From positions 1,116,001-1,180,000 of the forward strand of contig NZ_CP034159.1 in NCBI RefSeq assembly GCF_003860585.1: 64,000 bases of DNA. The letters are read 5' to 3'. Positions 17,335-26,543 of this stretch are shown here, in pieces. Every line of letters begins with the position of its first letter. Within the stretch, counting starts at the first letter, position 1. The position numbers were made by a program, and so were the translations under genes. Under the pieces are notes generated by a model that saw only the letters and a program-made list of their open reading frames with translations, did no database searches and was not told the origin of the DNA. This stretch comes from Kaistella carnis. GTDB lineage: Bacteria; Bacteroidota; Bacteroidia; Flavobacteriales; Weeksellaceae.

Positions 17335-18885
17335 TTATTTCGTTCTCTTCAAATCTAAATCTTCAAAATCGAAACTAAAATCGGTTACATCAGAAATAGG
17401 CTTTAGTTTCATTCCTTGTGCTTTACCATTTTCATCTAAATTAAAGTTAACAAATGCATCGGCATCATAACTTCGATCATCCCATTTAGCGATCATCACA
17501 TTTGGGGAATACGGCAACAATTCCCCTTTTAATCTCGGAGAATTTTTACAAAAAATGCGGAAAGCATTTCCTTCCTTAGAAATTTGGATATCGCCAAACC
17601 AAGGATCAGTATAAGTCCCGACGATTTGTTCTCCTTTTATTTGGGAATTTTTATCTTTTTTAAAGGTATCTGATTTTGCAAATATTTCTTTTTTCCCTTT
17701 GACATATTCGGCTTCCATTTTCGCCATTCTGTCGCCATAGGTCTTCAACCAATCTTTTTGCGGCATTCCCAGATAGGAATCTTTTATGGTATTGGTAATG
17801 GTGCTGAACGCCGCACCACTTTGCTGATTCGTTAGTACGATGATGCCCAATTTCAAGTCTGGAATTAAGGTAAACTGCGTTACTGTACCAATTAAACCTC
17901 CTGTGTGATAAACTTGTTTATGGCCTTTTACATCCGTTAAAAACCAACCTAAACCATATCCTCCGAAATTTGAATCGTACGGATTCTTTAAGGCTACCGG
18001 AGTAGAAATCTGCAGATTCCACAATTGCTGAATTTGCTTATCGGTGACAAGTTTTTTACCGTCTTTTGTAGTAAAACCATTGATTAAAAACTCTGCCCAA
18101 GTGGTCATATCCTTGATGTTACTCATGATTCCGCCTGCTGCGTTCCCTGTTTCATTCCAGTCGTGCGGAACGGCCACTACTTTACCATCTACAGGCGCGT
18201 GTGCATCGATAATATTGGAAACATTAGCGGCTTTTGCTCTGTTATAACTTCCAAAGCTGGAAGTCATTCCTACGGGTTTCAAAATTCTCTGTTCAATAAA
18301 TTCTGCCCAGGAAAGCCCCGAAACTCTGTGAATCACTTCTCCGGCGACAATGAACATAATATTGTTATAATCCAACGTGGTGCGGAAGGGATTTTCCGGT
18401 TTTAAATATCTAACATTATGAATGATATCGTTGACTGTTAATGGTCCACCTTCCGGGAAAAACATCAAATCGCCTTGTCCCAGTCCCAATCCTGCGCGGT
18501 GGGTAATTAAATCTTTTATGGTGACTTCCTGGGAAACGTACGCATCATTCATCTGAAATTCGGGAATATATTTTGACACTTTATCGTCAAAATTTAATTT
18601 ACCTTCATCTGCCAACATAGCAAGAGCTGTTGCGGTAAAACCTTTGGAGTTGGAAGCAATTCCTACGAGCGTATTTTCATCCATCTTCTGCTTTGAAGTA
18701 AGAGAACTTACGCCAAAACCTTTAGCATAAAGTACTTTTCCATCTTTTACAATACCCACAGAAATTCCGGGAACATCAAAAGTTTTTAAAGTATTTTGAA
18801 TCAATTGATCCAGTTTTTGTTCCTCTACCTGAGAAAAAGCAAATAGGGAAAAGAAGAGAAAGAAAATAAAAAACTGACGTTTCAT
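17335..18885 (-). CDS. secreted serine hydrolase, class C beta-lactamase fold with C-terminal DUF3471-like domain
   Basis: 516 aa. Signal peptide residues 1-18 (FAFSQ). Beta-lactamase/DD-peptidase domain to about residue 370 with SxxK as SNSK (Ser78), YxN as YNN in LDYNNIMFIVAG, and the third motif HTGG in VYHTGGLIGTV. The C-terminal domain (about 410-516) resembles DUF3471. These proteins are usually D-aminopeptidases or esterases; activity on beta-lactams is not implied. A TATCTTTG box lies 25 bp upstream. Confidence 0.9.
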   Translation of the reverse strand: MKRQFFIFFLFFSLFAFSQVEEQKLDQLIQNTLKTFDVPGISVGIVKDGKVLYAKGFGVSSLTSKQKMDENTLVGIASNSKGFTATALAMLADEGKLNFDDKVSKYIPEFQMNDAYVSQEVTIKDLITHRAGLGLGQGDLMFFPEGGPLTVNDIIHNVRYLKPENPFRTTLDYNNIMFIVAGEVIHRVSGLSWAEFIEQRILKPVGMTSSFGSYNRAKAANVSNIIDAHAPVDGKVVAVPHDWNETGNAAGGIMSNIKDMTTWAEFLINGFTTKDGKKLVTDKQIQQLWNLQISTPVALKNPYDSNFGGYGLGWFLTDVKGHKQVYHTGGLIGTVTQFTLIPDLKLGIIVLTNQQSGAAFSTITNTIKDSYLGMPQKDWLKTYGDRMAKMEAEYVKGKKEIFAKSDTFKKDKNSQIKGEQIVGTYTDPWFGDIQISKEGNAFRIFCKNSPRLKGELLPYSPNVMIAKWDDRSYDADAFVNFNLDENGKAQGMKLKPISDVTDFSFDFEDLDLKRTK

Positions 18886-18909
18886 AATATTGTTTATTGA
18901 TTAGGTTTT

Positions 18910-18917
18910 CAAAGATA
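18910..18917 (-). promoter_or_regulatory. -7 element (TATCTTTG) of the serine hydrolase gene
   Basis: TAnnTTTG on the minus strand, 25 bp from the ATG at 18885. Confidence 0.5.
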
Positions 18918-18977
18918 ATATTTTTTCTAAGAAAAGTTTTCACTACTTTTAATTCATAATTTACAAGTAGACAAACC

Positions 18978-19332
18978 ATGATGCTTCAGTCGGTCATTCC
19001 CAAATTACCTATGCGAAATAAAGATTTCACCAAAAGTCATTATGTGCAAAAATTGCAGTTTGATATTGTGCGTGAATATCCGGACTATTTACTGCTCTCA
19101 AAAGACAAAATAGAGATCCATTTCTTTCTTTTTAAAGATCTTGATCCAAAAGAAAATTACGGCCAGGTTTATATCAGAACTGTAAATATTGAGGATCTCT
19201 ACCAAAGCTTTATCGATAATGGCGTTGAAATACACCCCAATGGTAAACTGCGAAAAAAAAGTCTGGGGACCAATGGAATTTTCAGTGCTCGATCCTGATC
19301 ATAATCTCTTAACTTTTGGGGAAACCCTTTAG
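18978..19332 (+). pseudogene. VOC-family (bleomycin-resistance-like) protein, frameshifted in an A8 tract
   Basis: The first about 95 codons encode a glyoxalase/Ble-fold protein (IPKLPMRNKDFTKSHYVQKL, IEIHFFLF). The frame then fails at cg-a8-gtctgg (19253-19260): frame 0 ends at 19298, whereas the adjacent frame continues with the family's C-terminal motif WGPMEFSVLDPDHNLLTFGE to a TAG at 19330-19332. Seven or ten A residues would give an intact protein of about 117 aa, the normal length. Could be a true pseudogene, a slippage-controlled gene or a sequencing error. Confidence 0.85.
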
Positions 19333-19463
19333 ATTAAATAAAATAGTGTCTGTTTATACTACATTTTTAAAATCATTGAAGCTAAATGACGAAACTGCTT
19401 TTTTCCAAAATAAATAAGAGATCGATGTGACAAATAAATCGGTTCTCATCATTTCAAAAGTAT

Positions 19464-19471
19464 TATCTTTG
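19464..19471 (+). promoter_or_regulatory. -7 element (TATCTTTG) of the signalling operon
   Basis: TAnnTTTG box 39 bp upstream of the first kinase gene; it is the only good promoter candidate before the six-gene cluster. Confidence 0.5.
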
Positions 19472-19510
19472 TTATCTTTTTGCAGTCAATTCTAAATTTA
19501 TTATTATAAA

Positions 19511-20650
19511 ATGATCCTAATCGTCGATGATTCGCCGGAAAATATAATTTCCTTAAAAAAAGTTCTTGAAAAAAATGATTTCGAGGTAGATACTGCATCA
19601 TCGGGTGAAGAGGCCTTAAAAAAAATACTGAAGAAGTCCTATGTTTTGATTATTCTTGATGTTCAAATGCCGGGAATGGACGGTTTTGAAGTTGCGGAAG
19701 CAGTCTCCGGTTACAGCAAGGCCAAAGAAACTGCCATTATTTTTCTGTCTGCGGCTACTGCAAATGTAAATCTTATTACGCGCGGCTATTCGTCTGGCGG
19801 TCTGGATTATATCAGCAAACCTGTTGATATGAATATTCTTCTTTTAAAAGTAAAAACATTTTACCGTATTTACGAACAGAGCCGCGCGCTGAATGAAATG
19901 CAGAAAGCCCTGCGCGAAGAAATCGAATTCCGGAAAGAGGCAGAACGCAAAAAAGATGAGTTCATCAGCATTGCCAGTCATGAACTTAAAACACCCATGA
20001 CGAGTATTAAAGGATACATTCAACTCCTGGAAAAAAGTCTGGATAAAAATGATAAAGAAACCATTCGGGCACGCCTTCATAAAGTACAGAATCAAATCGA
20101 AAAACTAAATGTACTCATTGCTGACCTCCTGGATATTTCTAAAATTGAAAGTGGAAAATTGAAATTTAACAAACAGTATTTTTCCTTCGATAACTTGCTC
20201 GAGCATTTGATAGAAGTAATGCAGCAGTCAAATCCTCAGGTTAAGATTGTAAAAAAAGGCAGCGTCGATGGAAATATTTTTGGGGACGAAATGCGCATCG
20301 AGCAGGTCATTATAAATTTCATCACCAACGCGATTAAATATGGTCCCGACGGTGAGGAAATTCACATCAACTCTGAAATTAGAGACAATGAATTATATTT
20401 TTCTGTAAAAGATTTCGGTATTGGAATGTCTGAAGAACATCAACAAAAGATCTTTGAAAAATTTTACCGCATCGAAGAAACCTCTGAACGATTTCAGGGA
20501 CTGGGAATCGGATTATACATTTGCCAGGAAATCATTGACCGGCATAAAGGAAAAATTGGTGCTCACAGCGTACTTGGCGAGGGCTCTGAGTTTTATTTCC
20601 AAATACCCCTATATTCTGAAAAAGAAGAAAAAAAACAACCTCAATTATGA
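19511..20650 (+). CDS. response regulator-histidine kinase (REC-HisKA-HATPase)
   Basis: 379-aa soluble kinase with an N-terminal receiver (residues 1-120; phospho-Asp50 in LIILDVQMPGMDG; conserved Lys in YISKPVD), a short coiled coil, then HisKA with SHELKTP (His157) and a HATPase domain with N box NFITNAIKYG and G boxes DFGIGM and GLGIGL. An N-terminal receiver feeding a kinase suggests it is controlled by another kinase, probably the large hybrid encoded next, whose ATG overlaps its stop (ATGA). Confidence 0.92.
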   Translation: MILIVDDSPENIISLKKVLEKNDFEVDTASSGEEALKKILKKSYVLIILDVQMPGMDGFEVAEAVSGYSKAKETAIIFLSAATANVNLITRGYSSGGLDYISKPVDMNILLLKVKTFYRIYEQSRALNEMQKALREEIEFRKEAERKKDEFISIASHELKTPMTSIKGYIQLLEKSLDKNDKETIRARLHKVQNQIEKLNVLIADLLDISKIESGKLKFNKQYFSFDNLLEHLIEVMQQSNPQVKIVKKGSVDGNIFGDEMRIEQVIINFITNAIKYGPDGEEIHINSEIRDNELYFSVKDFGIGMSEEHQQKIFEKFYRIEETSERFQGLGIGLYICQEIIDRHKGKIGAHSVLGEGSEFYFQIPLYSEKEEKKQPQL

Positions 20651-23600
20651 CTTTTAAAAGAAATCTACTATATGGTCTCGGGACCGCACTGATCCTCTTA
20701 TTCTTCAGTTCTTTTGCATCCTATTTCAGCATTAAAACTCTGATTGATAATTCGCAGATGGTTCGGAAAAGTAACCAGATTATTAAAGACCTCGATAACG
20801 TGTTTTCGTTAGTAAAAGATGCAGAAACCGGACAGCGCGGTTATCTTTTAACCGGAGATCAGGTATTTCTGGAACCTTACACCAAATCAAAAGACAAAAT
20901 TTCTGGAGCTCTAGATCAATTATCTTCCGAAATCAGCAATACTGCGACGCAGAGCAAAAACCTGGAAAAACTAAAATCTTCTGTTAACGACCGTCTAGAA
21001 ATTTTAGAAAAGAATTTAAATGATAAAAAAAATAAAAATGCTGTAACGACACAGCAGCTTTTAGCAGGCAAGAACTATATGGACAATATCCGCAGTACGG
21101 TGAGTATGATGCAAAATGAAGAAAAACTGATTTTGCAGTCGCGCACCGAAAGTATGGATAAACTCGCGTCCTACACTCCATTTCTTATTATTCTTTCCTC
21201 CTTGCTCGCCATAATCATTACGCTTGTTTTCTTCCGAAAAGTTTCTCAGGACTATAATGAAAAGAATCAACTGACCAGTGCTTTGGAACTTAAAAACGAA
21301 GAAACAGAGAACCGACTTATTGCGATTGAAAAGGTTGCAGCCCAAATTTCGGCGGGCGATTACAACGTTCTTTTAGATCAAAATGCCAAAGACAGTCTCG
21401 GAAACGTCGCCCTTCCACTAAACCAAATGGCAGAATCCCTTCAAAACTCCTTTAAAACACTGGAAGAAAAAGAATGGTTAAGTTCTGCGATTGCAAAATT
21501 GAATGCGCGAACGATGGGGGAAAAAAGCATCGAAAAACTGTCTACAGATGTATTGGAAAGTATCATCGAAAGTACGGAAAGTAATTTTGCAGCGCTCTAT
21601 CTGCTAGAAGAAGACAACAAGCTTCACCTGCGCGGAAGTTATGCTTTGACGGACAGTGGACTGAACAGAGTCTTCAAAACTGGCGAAGGAATTATCGGCG
21701 AGGCATTCCGTTCATCAAAACAAATTAAGGTCGAAAACATACAGGACAGTGAATCCACCATCAGTTATGCTTCGGGAAACACGAAACCGAAAAATATTAT
21801 TGCCCTCCCAATTACTCGATATAATTTTCCGATCGGCGTAATTGAAATAGGAACAACGAAGGAGTTTTCCGCACAGGAAATTGAATTTCTTACATCAGTT
21901 TCCGGAAATATTGGACTGGCCGTTTATAGTGCGCAAAGCCGCATAAAAATGCAGGAACTTCTGGAGGAAACACAGGCTCAATCTGAGGAATTGCAAACCC
22001 AGCATTCAGAACTGGAAAACATCAATGCTGAACTGGAAGCCCAATCTCAAAAACTGCTCGCCTCCGAAGAAGAGCTGCGTGTACAACAAGAAGAATTGAT
22101 GCAAAGCAATCAGGAGTTGGAAGAAAGAACCAGTTTACTGGAAGAAAAAAATGCCTTGATCGAACAACACAATATCGATATTCAACAGAAATCGCGTGAA
22201 CTGGAACAGAGCACGAAATACAAATCGGAGTTTCTAGCGAACATGTCTCATGAATTGCGAACGCCGCTTAATTCAATTTTATTGCTCTCAAAATTGATGG
22301 CAGACAGCGACGACCTTGATGAACAATACGTAGAATATGCCGAAGTCATGCAGAGTTCAGGTCAGGGTTTACTTACGCTTATTGATGAAATTTTGGATCT
22401 TTCGAAAATTGAGTCCGGTAAAATGACGCTTGAGATCAGCGAAGTTCCTTTAGAGGAAATTACCACGGATATGAAGATGTTATTTAATCCGGTCGCAAAG
22501 CAAAAAAATCTTGCCTTAAATATTGAAATCGAGCCCGAGACATCGCAAATTTTAAACACCGATAAATTACGCCTGGAGCAAGTATTGAAGAATTTACTTT
22601 CCAATGCGATCAAATTTACTTCTGAAGGAAGCATTACTTTAAATGTATCGACCGACGAAGCGAAAGAAAAAATATTCTTTAAAGTAATTGATACGGGAAT
22701 TGGTATCGCAAAAGACAAATTGAAAATGGTTTTCGAAGCCTTTCAGCAGGCCGACGGATCTACGCAGCGGAAATATGGCGGCACCGGCTTGGGATTGTCT
22801 ATCAGCCGCGAACTCGCACGCTTATTGGGTGGGCAAATTGAGTTAAAAAGTACGGAAGGTGTTGGCAGCGAATTTACGTTAATCGTTCCTGTAGATTTAG
22901 AAGAAGCCCCAATTGAGGAAATTGAACCTGTTCCGGAAAAAGTGGTTTATCCCGTCGTAGAAGCTCCAAAACAACCGGAGAGATATATTGCTGACCGCAT
23001 TCCTCAAGCGATTCCCGACGACCGTGAAAATATTGTCGAAGGAGATAAAGTAATTCTCATCATTGAAGATGATACCGCTTTTGCGAAGATTTTAATGGAT
23101 TTCTCCCGAACGAAAAACTATAAAGTAATTGCGGCAGTTCGAGGTGATGTGGGGATTGAAATGGCACAGCATTACAAACCGCTTGCTATTTTACTCGATA
23201 TTCAGTTACCAATTATGGATGGCTGGCAAGTGATGGAAGCCTTGAAATCAAATCCGGAAACGAAACCAATCCCTGTTCATATCATGTCTTCTATGAAAAT
23301 GAAGCAGGAAAGTTTGCTACGAGGTGCAGTAGATTTCATCAACAAACCCTTCGCCCTGGAGCAAATGCAGGAAGTTTTCAAAAAGCTGGAGAATGCACTG
23401 AACCGCTCGCCGAAAAAGGTTTTAATCGTAGAAGAAAATGAACAGCACGCGAAAGCTTTAAGTTACTTTTTAAGCGCAAACAGCATTAATACTGATATTG
23501 TAAATAATGTTGCACAAAGTATAGATGCCTTGCAGAACCAAGAAATCGACTGCGTGATTCTCGATATGGGAATGCCGGATCGAAATGCCTACGAAACCCT

Positions 23601-24228
23601 TGAAACCATTAAACAAAACAAAGGATTGGAACATCTTCCCATCATTGTTTTCACCGGAAAAAATCTTTCACAGGGGGAAGAAAGCAGAATTAAAAAATAT
23701 GCAGATTCCATTGTGGTTAAAACAGCATATTCCTACCAGCGTATTTTGGATGAAGCTGGATTATTCCTGCATCTCGTGGAAGAAAAAAACAAGAAAAAAC
23801 AAGATCAAGTATCGGGTTTCGAAAATCTAAGTGAATTGCGAAACATTCTGAAAGATAAAAAAGTACTGATTGCAGATGATGATGTGCGAAATATTTTCTC
23901 TCTTACCAAAGCATTGGAACTTCAAGGAATGAAAGTTCTTCCCGCGATGGATGGGAAAGAAGCCCTAAAGGTTCTGAAACAAGATGACAGCGTAGATGTG
24001 GTGCTTATGGATATGATGATGCCGGAGATGGATGGTTATGAAACCATACGGGAAATCAGAACTGAACAGAAGTATAAAAATTTACCGATCCTGGCAGTCA
24101 CAGCAAAAGCGATGATGGGAGACCGAGAGAAATGTATTGCGGTCGGGGCCTCAGATTACATTTCTAAACCGGTAGATATTGACCAGTTGGTTTCTTTATT
24201 ACGAGTTTGGCTATACGACAAAATTTAA
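20647..24228 (+). CDS. hybrid sensor kinase: CHASE3-HAMP-GAF-coiled coil-HisKA-HATPase-REC-REC-REC
   Basis: 1193 aa. Helix at about 9-28, CHASE3 sensor (about 37-170, with DAETGQRGYLLTGD), second helix about 175-196, HAMP, GAF (about 290-440), a Glu/Gln-rich coiled coil (about 440-525), HisKA SHELRTP (His535), HATPase (to about 765), then receivers with Asp851, Asp973 and Asp1122. The middle receiver is atypical (acidic pocket VEEN, switch lysine in VVKTA not followed by Pro). The start overlaps the previous stop by 4 bp. Likely the central kinase of the cluster. Confidence 0.93.
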   Translation: MTFKRNLLYGLGTALILLFFSSFASYFSIKTLIDNSQMVRKSNQIIKDLDNVFSLVKDAETGQRGYLLTGDQVFLEPYTKSKDKISGALDQLSSEISNTATQSKNLEKLKSSVNDRLEILEKNLNDKKNKNAVTTQQLLAGKNYMDNIRSTVSMMQNEEKLILQSRTESMDKLASYTPFLIILSSLLAIIITLVFFRKVSQDYNEKNQLTSALELKNEETENRLIAIEKVAAQISAGDYNVLLDQNAKDSLGNVALPLNQMAESLQNSFKTLEEKEWLSSAIAKLNARTMGEKSIEKLSTDVLESIIESTESNFAALYLLEEDNKLHLRGSYALTDSGLNRVFKTGEGIIGEAFRSSKQIKVENIQDSESTISYASGNTKPKNIIALPITRYNFPIGVIEIGTTKEFSAQEIEFLTSVSGNIGLAVYSAQSRIKMQELLEETQAQSEELQTQHSELENINAELEAQSQKLLASEEELRVQQEELMQSNQELEERTSLLEEKNALIEQHNIDIQQKSRELEQSTKYKSEFLANMSHELRTPLNSILLLSKLMADSDDLDEQYVEYAEVMQSSGQGLLTLIDEILDLSKIESGKMTLEISEVPLEEITTDMKMLFNPVAKQKNLALNIEIEPETSQILNTDKLRLEQVLKNLLSNAIKFTSEGSITLNVSTDEAKEKIFFKVIDTGIGIAKDKLKMVFEAFQQADGSTQRKYGGTGLGLSISRELARLLGGQIELKSTEGVGSEFTLIVPVDLEEAPIEEIEPVPEKVVYPVVEAPKQPERYIADRIPQAIPDDRENIVEGDKVILIIEDDTAFAKILMDFSRTKNYKVIAAVRGDVGIEMAQHYKPLAILLDIQLPIMDGWQVMEALKSNPETKPIPVHIMSSMKMKQESLLRGAVDFINKPFALEQMQEVFKKLENALNRSPKKVLIVEENEQHAKALSYFLSANSINTDIVNNVAQSIDALQNQEIDCVILDMGMPDRNAYETLETIKQNKGLEHLPIIVFTGKNLSQGEESRIKKYADSIVVKTAYSYQRILDEAGLFLHLVEEKNKKKQDQVSGFENLSELRNILKDKKVLIADDDVRNIFSLTKALELQGMKVLPAMDGKEALKVLKQDDSVDVVLMDMMMPEMDGYETIREIRTEQKYKNLPILAVTAKAMMGDREKCIAVGASDYISKPVDIDQLVSLLRVWLYDKI

Positions 24229-24239
24229 AGTTTGAGTTT

Positions 24240-24614
24240 ATGAAAAACGCAAAGGAAATTCTCATCATCGATGATGACAGTAAAAATATATTTGCCCTGA
24301 GTGCAGTATTGAAGGCGAAAAAATACCAGTGTATTTCTGCGATCAGTGCGGGTCAAGGGCTCAAACTTCTCTCCTCCAATAAAAATATCGGCGTCGTGTT
24401 GATGGATATGATGATGCCTGAAATGGATGGTTACGAAGCGATCGGAAAAATGAAAAGTGACCACGAACTGAAAGATATTCCGGTGATCGCAATTACAGCA
24501 CAGGCCATGGCGGGAGACCGTGAAAAATGTATAGAAGCCGGTGCAGACGGCTATATATCGAAACCGGTAGATGTTAATAAACTGCTTCAGTTACTTAACC
24601 AATTAATCGACTAA
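24240..24614 (+). CDS. single-domain response regulator
   Basis: 124-aa stand-alone receiver: acidic pair in ILIIDDDSKN, phospho-Asp56 in VVLMDMMMPEMDGYEA, Thr in VIAITAQAM and Lys in YISKPVD. Highly similar to the third receiver of the hybrid kinase upstream (both carry LMDMMMPEMDGYE and GDREKCI), so it probably arose from it by duplication. Start ATG 24240 chosen over the upstream 24207 start, which lies inside the kinase gene. Confidence 0.93.
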   Translation: MKNAKEILIIDDDSKNIFALSAVLKAKKYQCISAISAGQGLKLLSSNKNIGVVLMDMMMPEMDGYEAIGKMKSDHELKDIPVIAITAQAMAGDREKCIEAGADGYISKPVDVNKLLQLLNQLID

Positions 24615-24615
24615 G

Positions 24616-25437
24616 GTGAACTCAACAGAAAATAACGACGAACACATTGAGACCCTGCTTTCAGATGTACTTGAAGTCTATGGATACGATTTCACAGGAT
24701 ATTCGCGTGCTTCTATAAAACGTAGGATGCTGCGTCTTTATGCGCTTGATGGCTTTGTAAGTTTTGCAGAATTCAGGTATAAAATCAGGACCGAGCCCAG
24801 TTATTTTAAAAGGTTTTTGGAGCAGATCACCATTAATGTTACCGAAATGTTCCGTGATCCGGAATTCTATAAGACGTTAAGAAATGAAATTCTGCCGCGC
24901 CTGGGAACCTATCCTTTCATTCGAATTTGGATCGCGGGCTGCAGCACGGGTGAAGAAGCCTACTCTGTCGCCATTCTATTAAAAGAACTCGATCTGCTGC
25001 ACAAGTCCCTGATTTATGCAACCGACATTAACAGTGCTGTTTTAGAAACCGCGGCGCAATCTATCGTTCCACTAAACAAAATAAAACTCTACACAGAAAA
25101 TTATATAGCCTCGGGCGGAACGGAAAATTTTTCGGAGTATTACACCGCCAATTATTCTTTAGGAAAACTGAAAGATGAACTGAAAACTAAAATCATTTTT
25201 TCTACGCACAATCTGGTTTCTGATAATTCTTTTAATGAATTTCAGCTGATCCTTTGTCGAAATGTTATCATTTATTTTGACAGGCAACTACAGGCAAAAG
25301 TTTTTGAACTTTTTGATAACAGTTTGGAAAAATTTGGATATTTAGCTTTAGGAACGAAAGAAACATTGGATTTTTCAACCGTTTCCAAGAACTTTGAAAG
25401 ATTGAACACCGACAAGATCTGGCGTAAAATACATTAG
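24616..25437 (+). CDS. CheR-type glutamate O-methyltransferase
   Basis: 273-aa SAM-dependent methyltransferase. The N-terminal CheR helical domain (SRASIKRRMLRLYALDGFVS) precedes the SAM-binding domain with IRIWIAGCSTGEEAYSVAIL and LILCRNVIIYFD. Begins with GTG one base after the previous stop and ends directly against the CheB start. No methyl-accepting receptor is encoded here, so the methylated protein is unknown; the coiled coil of the hybrid kinase is a candidate (inference). Confidence 0.92.
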   Translation: MNSTENNDEHIETLLSDVLEVYGYDFTGYSRASIKRRMLRLYALDGFVSFAEFRYKIRTEPSYFKRFLEQITINVTEMFRDPEFYKTLRNEILPRLGTYPFIRIWIAGCSTGEEAYSVAILLKELDLLHKSLIYATDINSAVLETAAQSIVPLNKIKLYTENYIASGGTENFSEYYTANYSLGKLKDELKTKIIFSTHNLVSDNSFNEFQLILCRNVIIYFDRQLQAKVFELFDNSLEKFGYLALGTKETLDFSTVSKNFERLNTDKIWRKIH

Positions 25438-26004
25438 ATGAAAAATTGTGAAGCATTGGTTATAGGAGGTTCTGCCGGCAGTCTGGATGTACTTTTAAAA
25501 GTATTACCGGACATCGACCTTTTGCTTCCCTTCCCCATCATCATCGTCCTTCACCGCAAACCCGGAAAAGACAGCATGTTAACTCAACTCTTGAGCGCCA
25601 AAACCCTCTTAAAGGTTAAGGAACTCGAAGAAAAAGAAAAACTCACTCCCGCTCATATTTACATTGCACCGCCCAATTATCATGTGCTCATTGAAAATAA
25701 CAAAACTTTTTCTCTGGATGCTTCAGAAAAAATCAATTTTTCCCGACCTTCCATAGATGTTACATTTGAAAGTGCCTCCGACGTATTTTCAGAAAATCTT
25801 GTATGTTTGCTCTTATCCGGTGCAAACAGTGACGGAACAAAAGGAGTGCAAAAAGTTAAAGAAAATAACGGTATCGTAATTATTCAAAATCCGGCTTCTG
25901 CAATTGTTCCTTTTATGCCTGAATATGCCCTGGAACATTGTAATGCAGACGCCATTCTCAATGCAGACGAAATGGCCAACTATATAAATCAATTAGGAAA
26001 ATGA
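25438..26004 (+). CDS. CheB-type methylesterase domain protein without receiver
   Basis: 188-aa CheB esterase. The catalytic triad is visible: Ser12 in IGGSAGS, His39 in IVLHRKPG and Asp132 in LLSGANSDGTKG. Unlike enterobacterial CheB it lacks the regulatory receiver domain, a role the adjacent single receiver (overlap 4 bp) could supply in trans. Paired with CheR, it would reverse glutamate methylation. Confidence 0.92.
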   Translation: MKNCEALVIGGSAGSLDVLLKVLPDIDLLLPFPIIIVLHRKPGKDSMLTQLLSAKTLLKVKELEEKEKLTPAHIYIAPPNYHVLIENNKTFSLDASEKINFSRPSIDVTFESASDVFSENLVCLLLSGANSDGTKGVQKVKENNGIVIIQNPASAIVPFMPEYALEHCNADAILNADEMANYINQLGK

Positions 26005-26387
26005 CTGAAAACGCAGCAATAAAAGCAAGTAAAAAAGTATTTATTTTTGATGACAATCTGGAGATTCTGGAACTGTGTACCGATATTTTAACCGATATCG
26101 GATTTGAAGTTAAGACCTCGCCCACAACAAACGATATTGATATACAGGTCTCGGAATTTATGCCCGACCTTATCTTTATGGATAACTGGCTGCCGGATAT
26201 TAGTGGAATTGAAGCGACAAGATTGTTGAAATCCAATGAAAAATTAAAGAATATTCCGGTCATCTATTTCTCTGCAAACAGCAATATAAATGAATTGGCT
26301 GCAGAAGCTGGTGCTGATGATTTTCTCGCCAAACCTTTTGATATTTTCTTATTGGAGGAAATTGTGTTGAAATATACGGGAGCATAA
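26001..26387 (+). CDS. single-domain response regulator
   Basis: 128-aa receiver with acidic pocket IFDDNLEIL, phospho-Asp61 in LIFMDNWLPDISG, Ser in VIYFSANSNI and Lys in FLAKPFD. Overlaps the CheB gene by 4 bp and ends the cluster. With no output domain, it may act as a phosphate shuttle, sink or partner of CheB. Confidence 0.92.
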   Translation: MTENAAIKASKKVFIFDDNLEILELCTDILTDIGFEVKTSPTTNDIDIQVSEFMPDLIFMDNWLPDISGIEATRLLKSNEKLKNIPVIYFSANSNINELAAEAGADDFLAKPFDIFLLEEIVLKYTGA

Positions 26388-26517
26388 TTTTATTTTAACG
26401 ACTGCCTATAATTACCTTTCTCTTCATTTAATTTAAATTACCCGAATCCTTTAAAAATTTAATGGGTATTTTAATGTTTTTAATGATTTATATTTCTTCG
26501 AATTTCCCTGAAAATCT

Positions 26518-26525
26518 TAACTTTG
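26518..26525 (+). promoter_or_regulatory. -7 element (TAACTTTG) of the OPRT-ODC gene
   Basis: TAnnTTTG consensus 18 nt before the ATG at 26544. Confidence 0.55.
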
Positions 26526-26543
26526 TAATAAAGTAAAAAGTAA

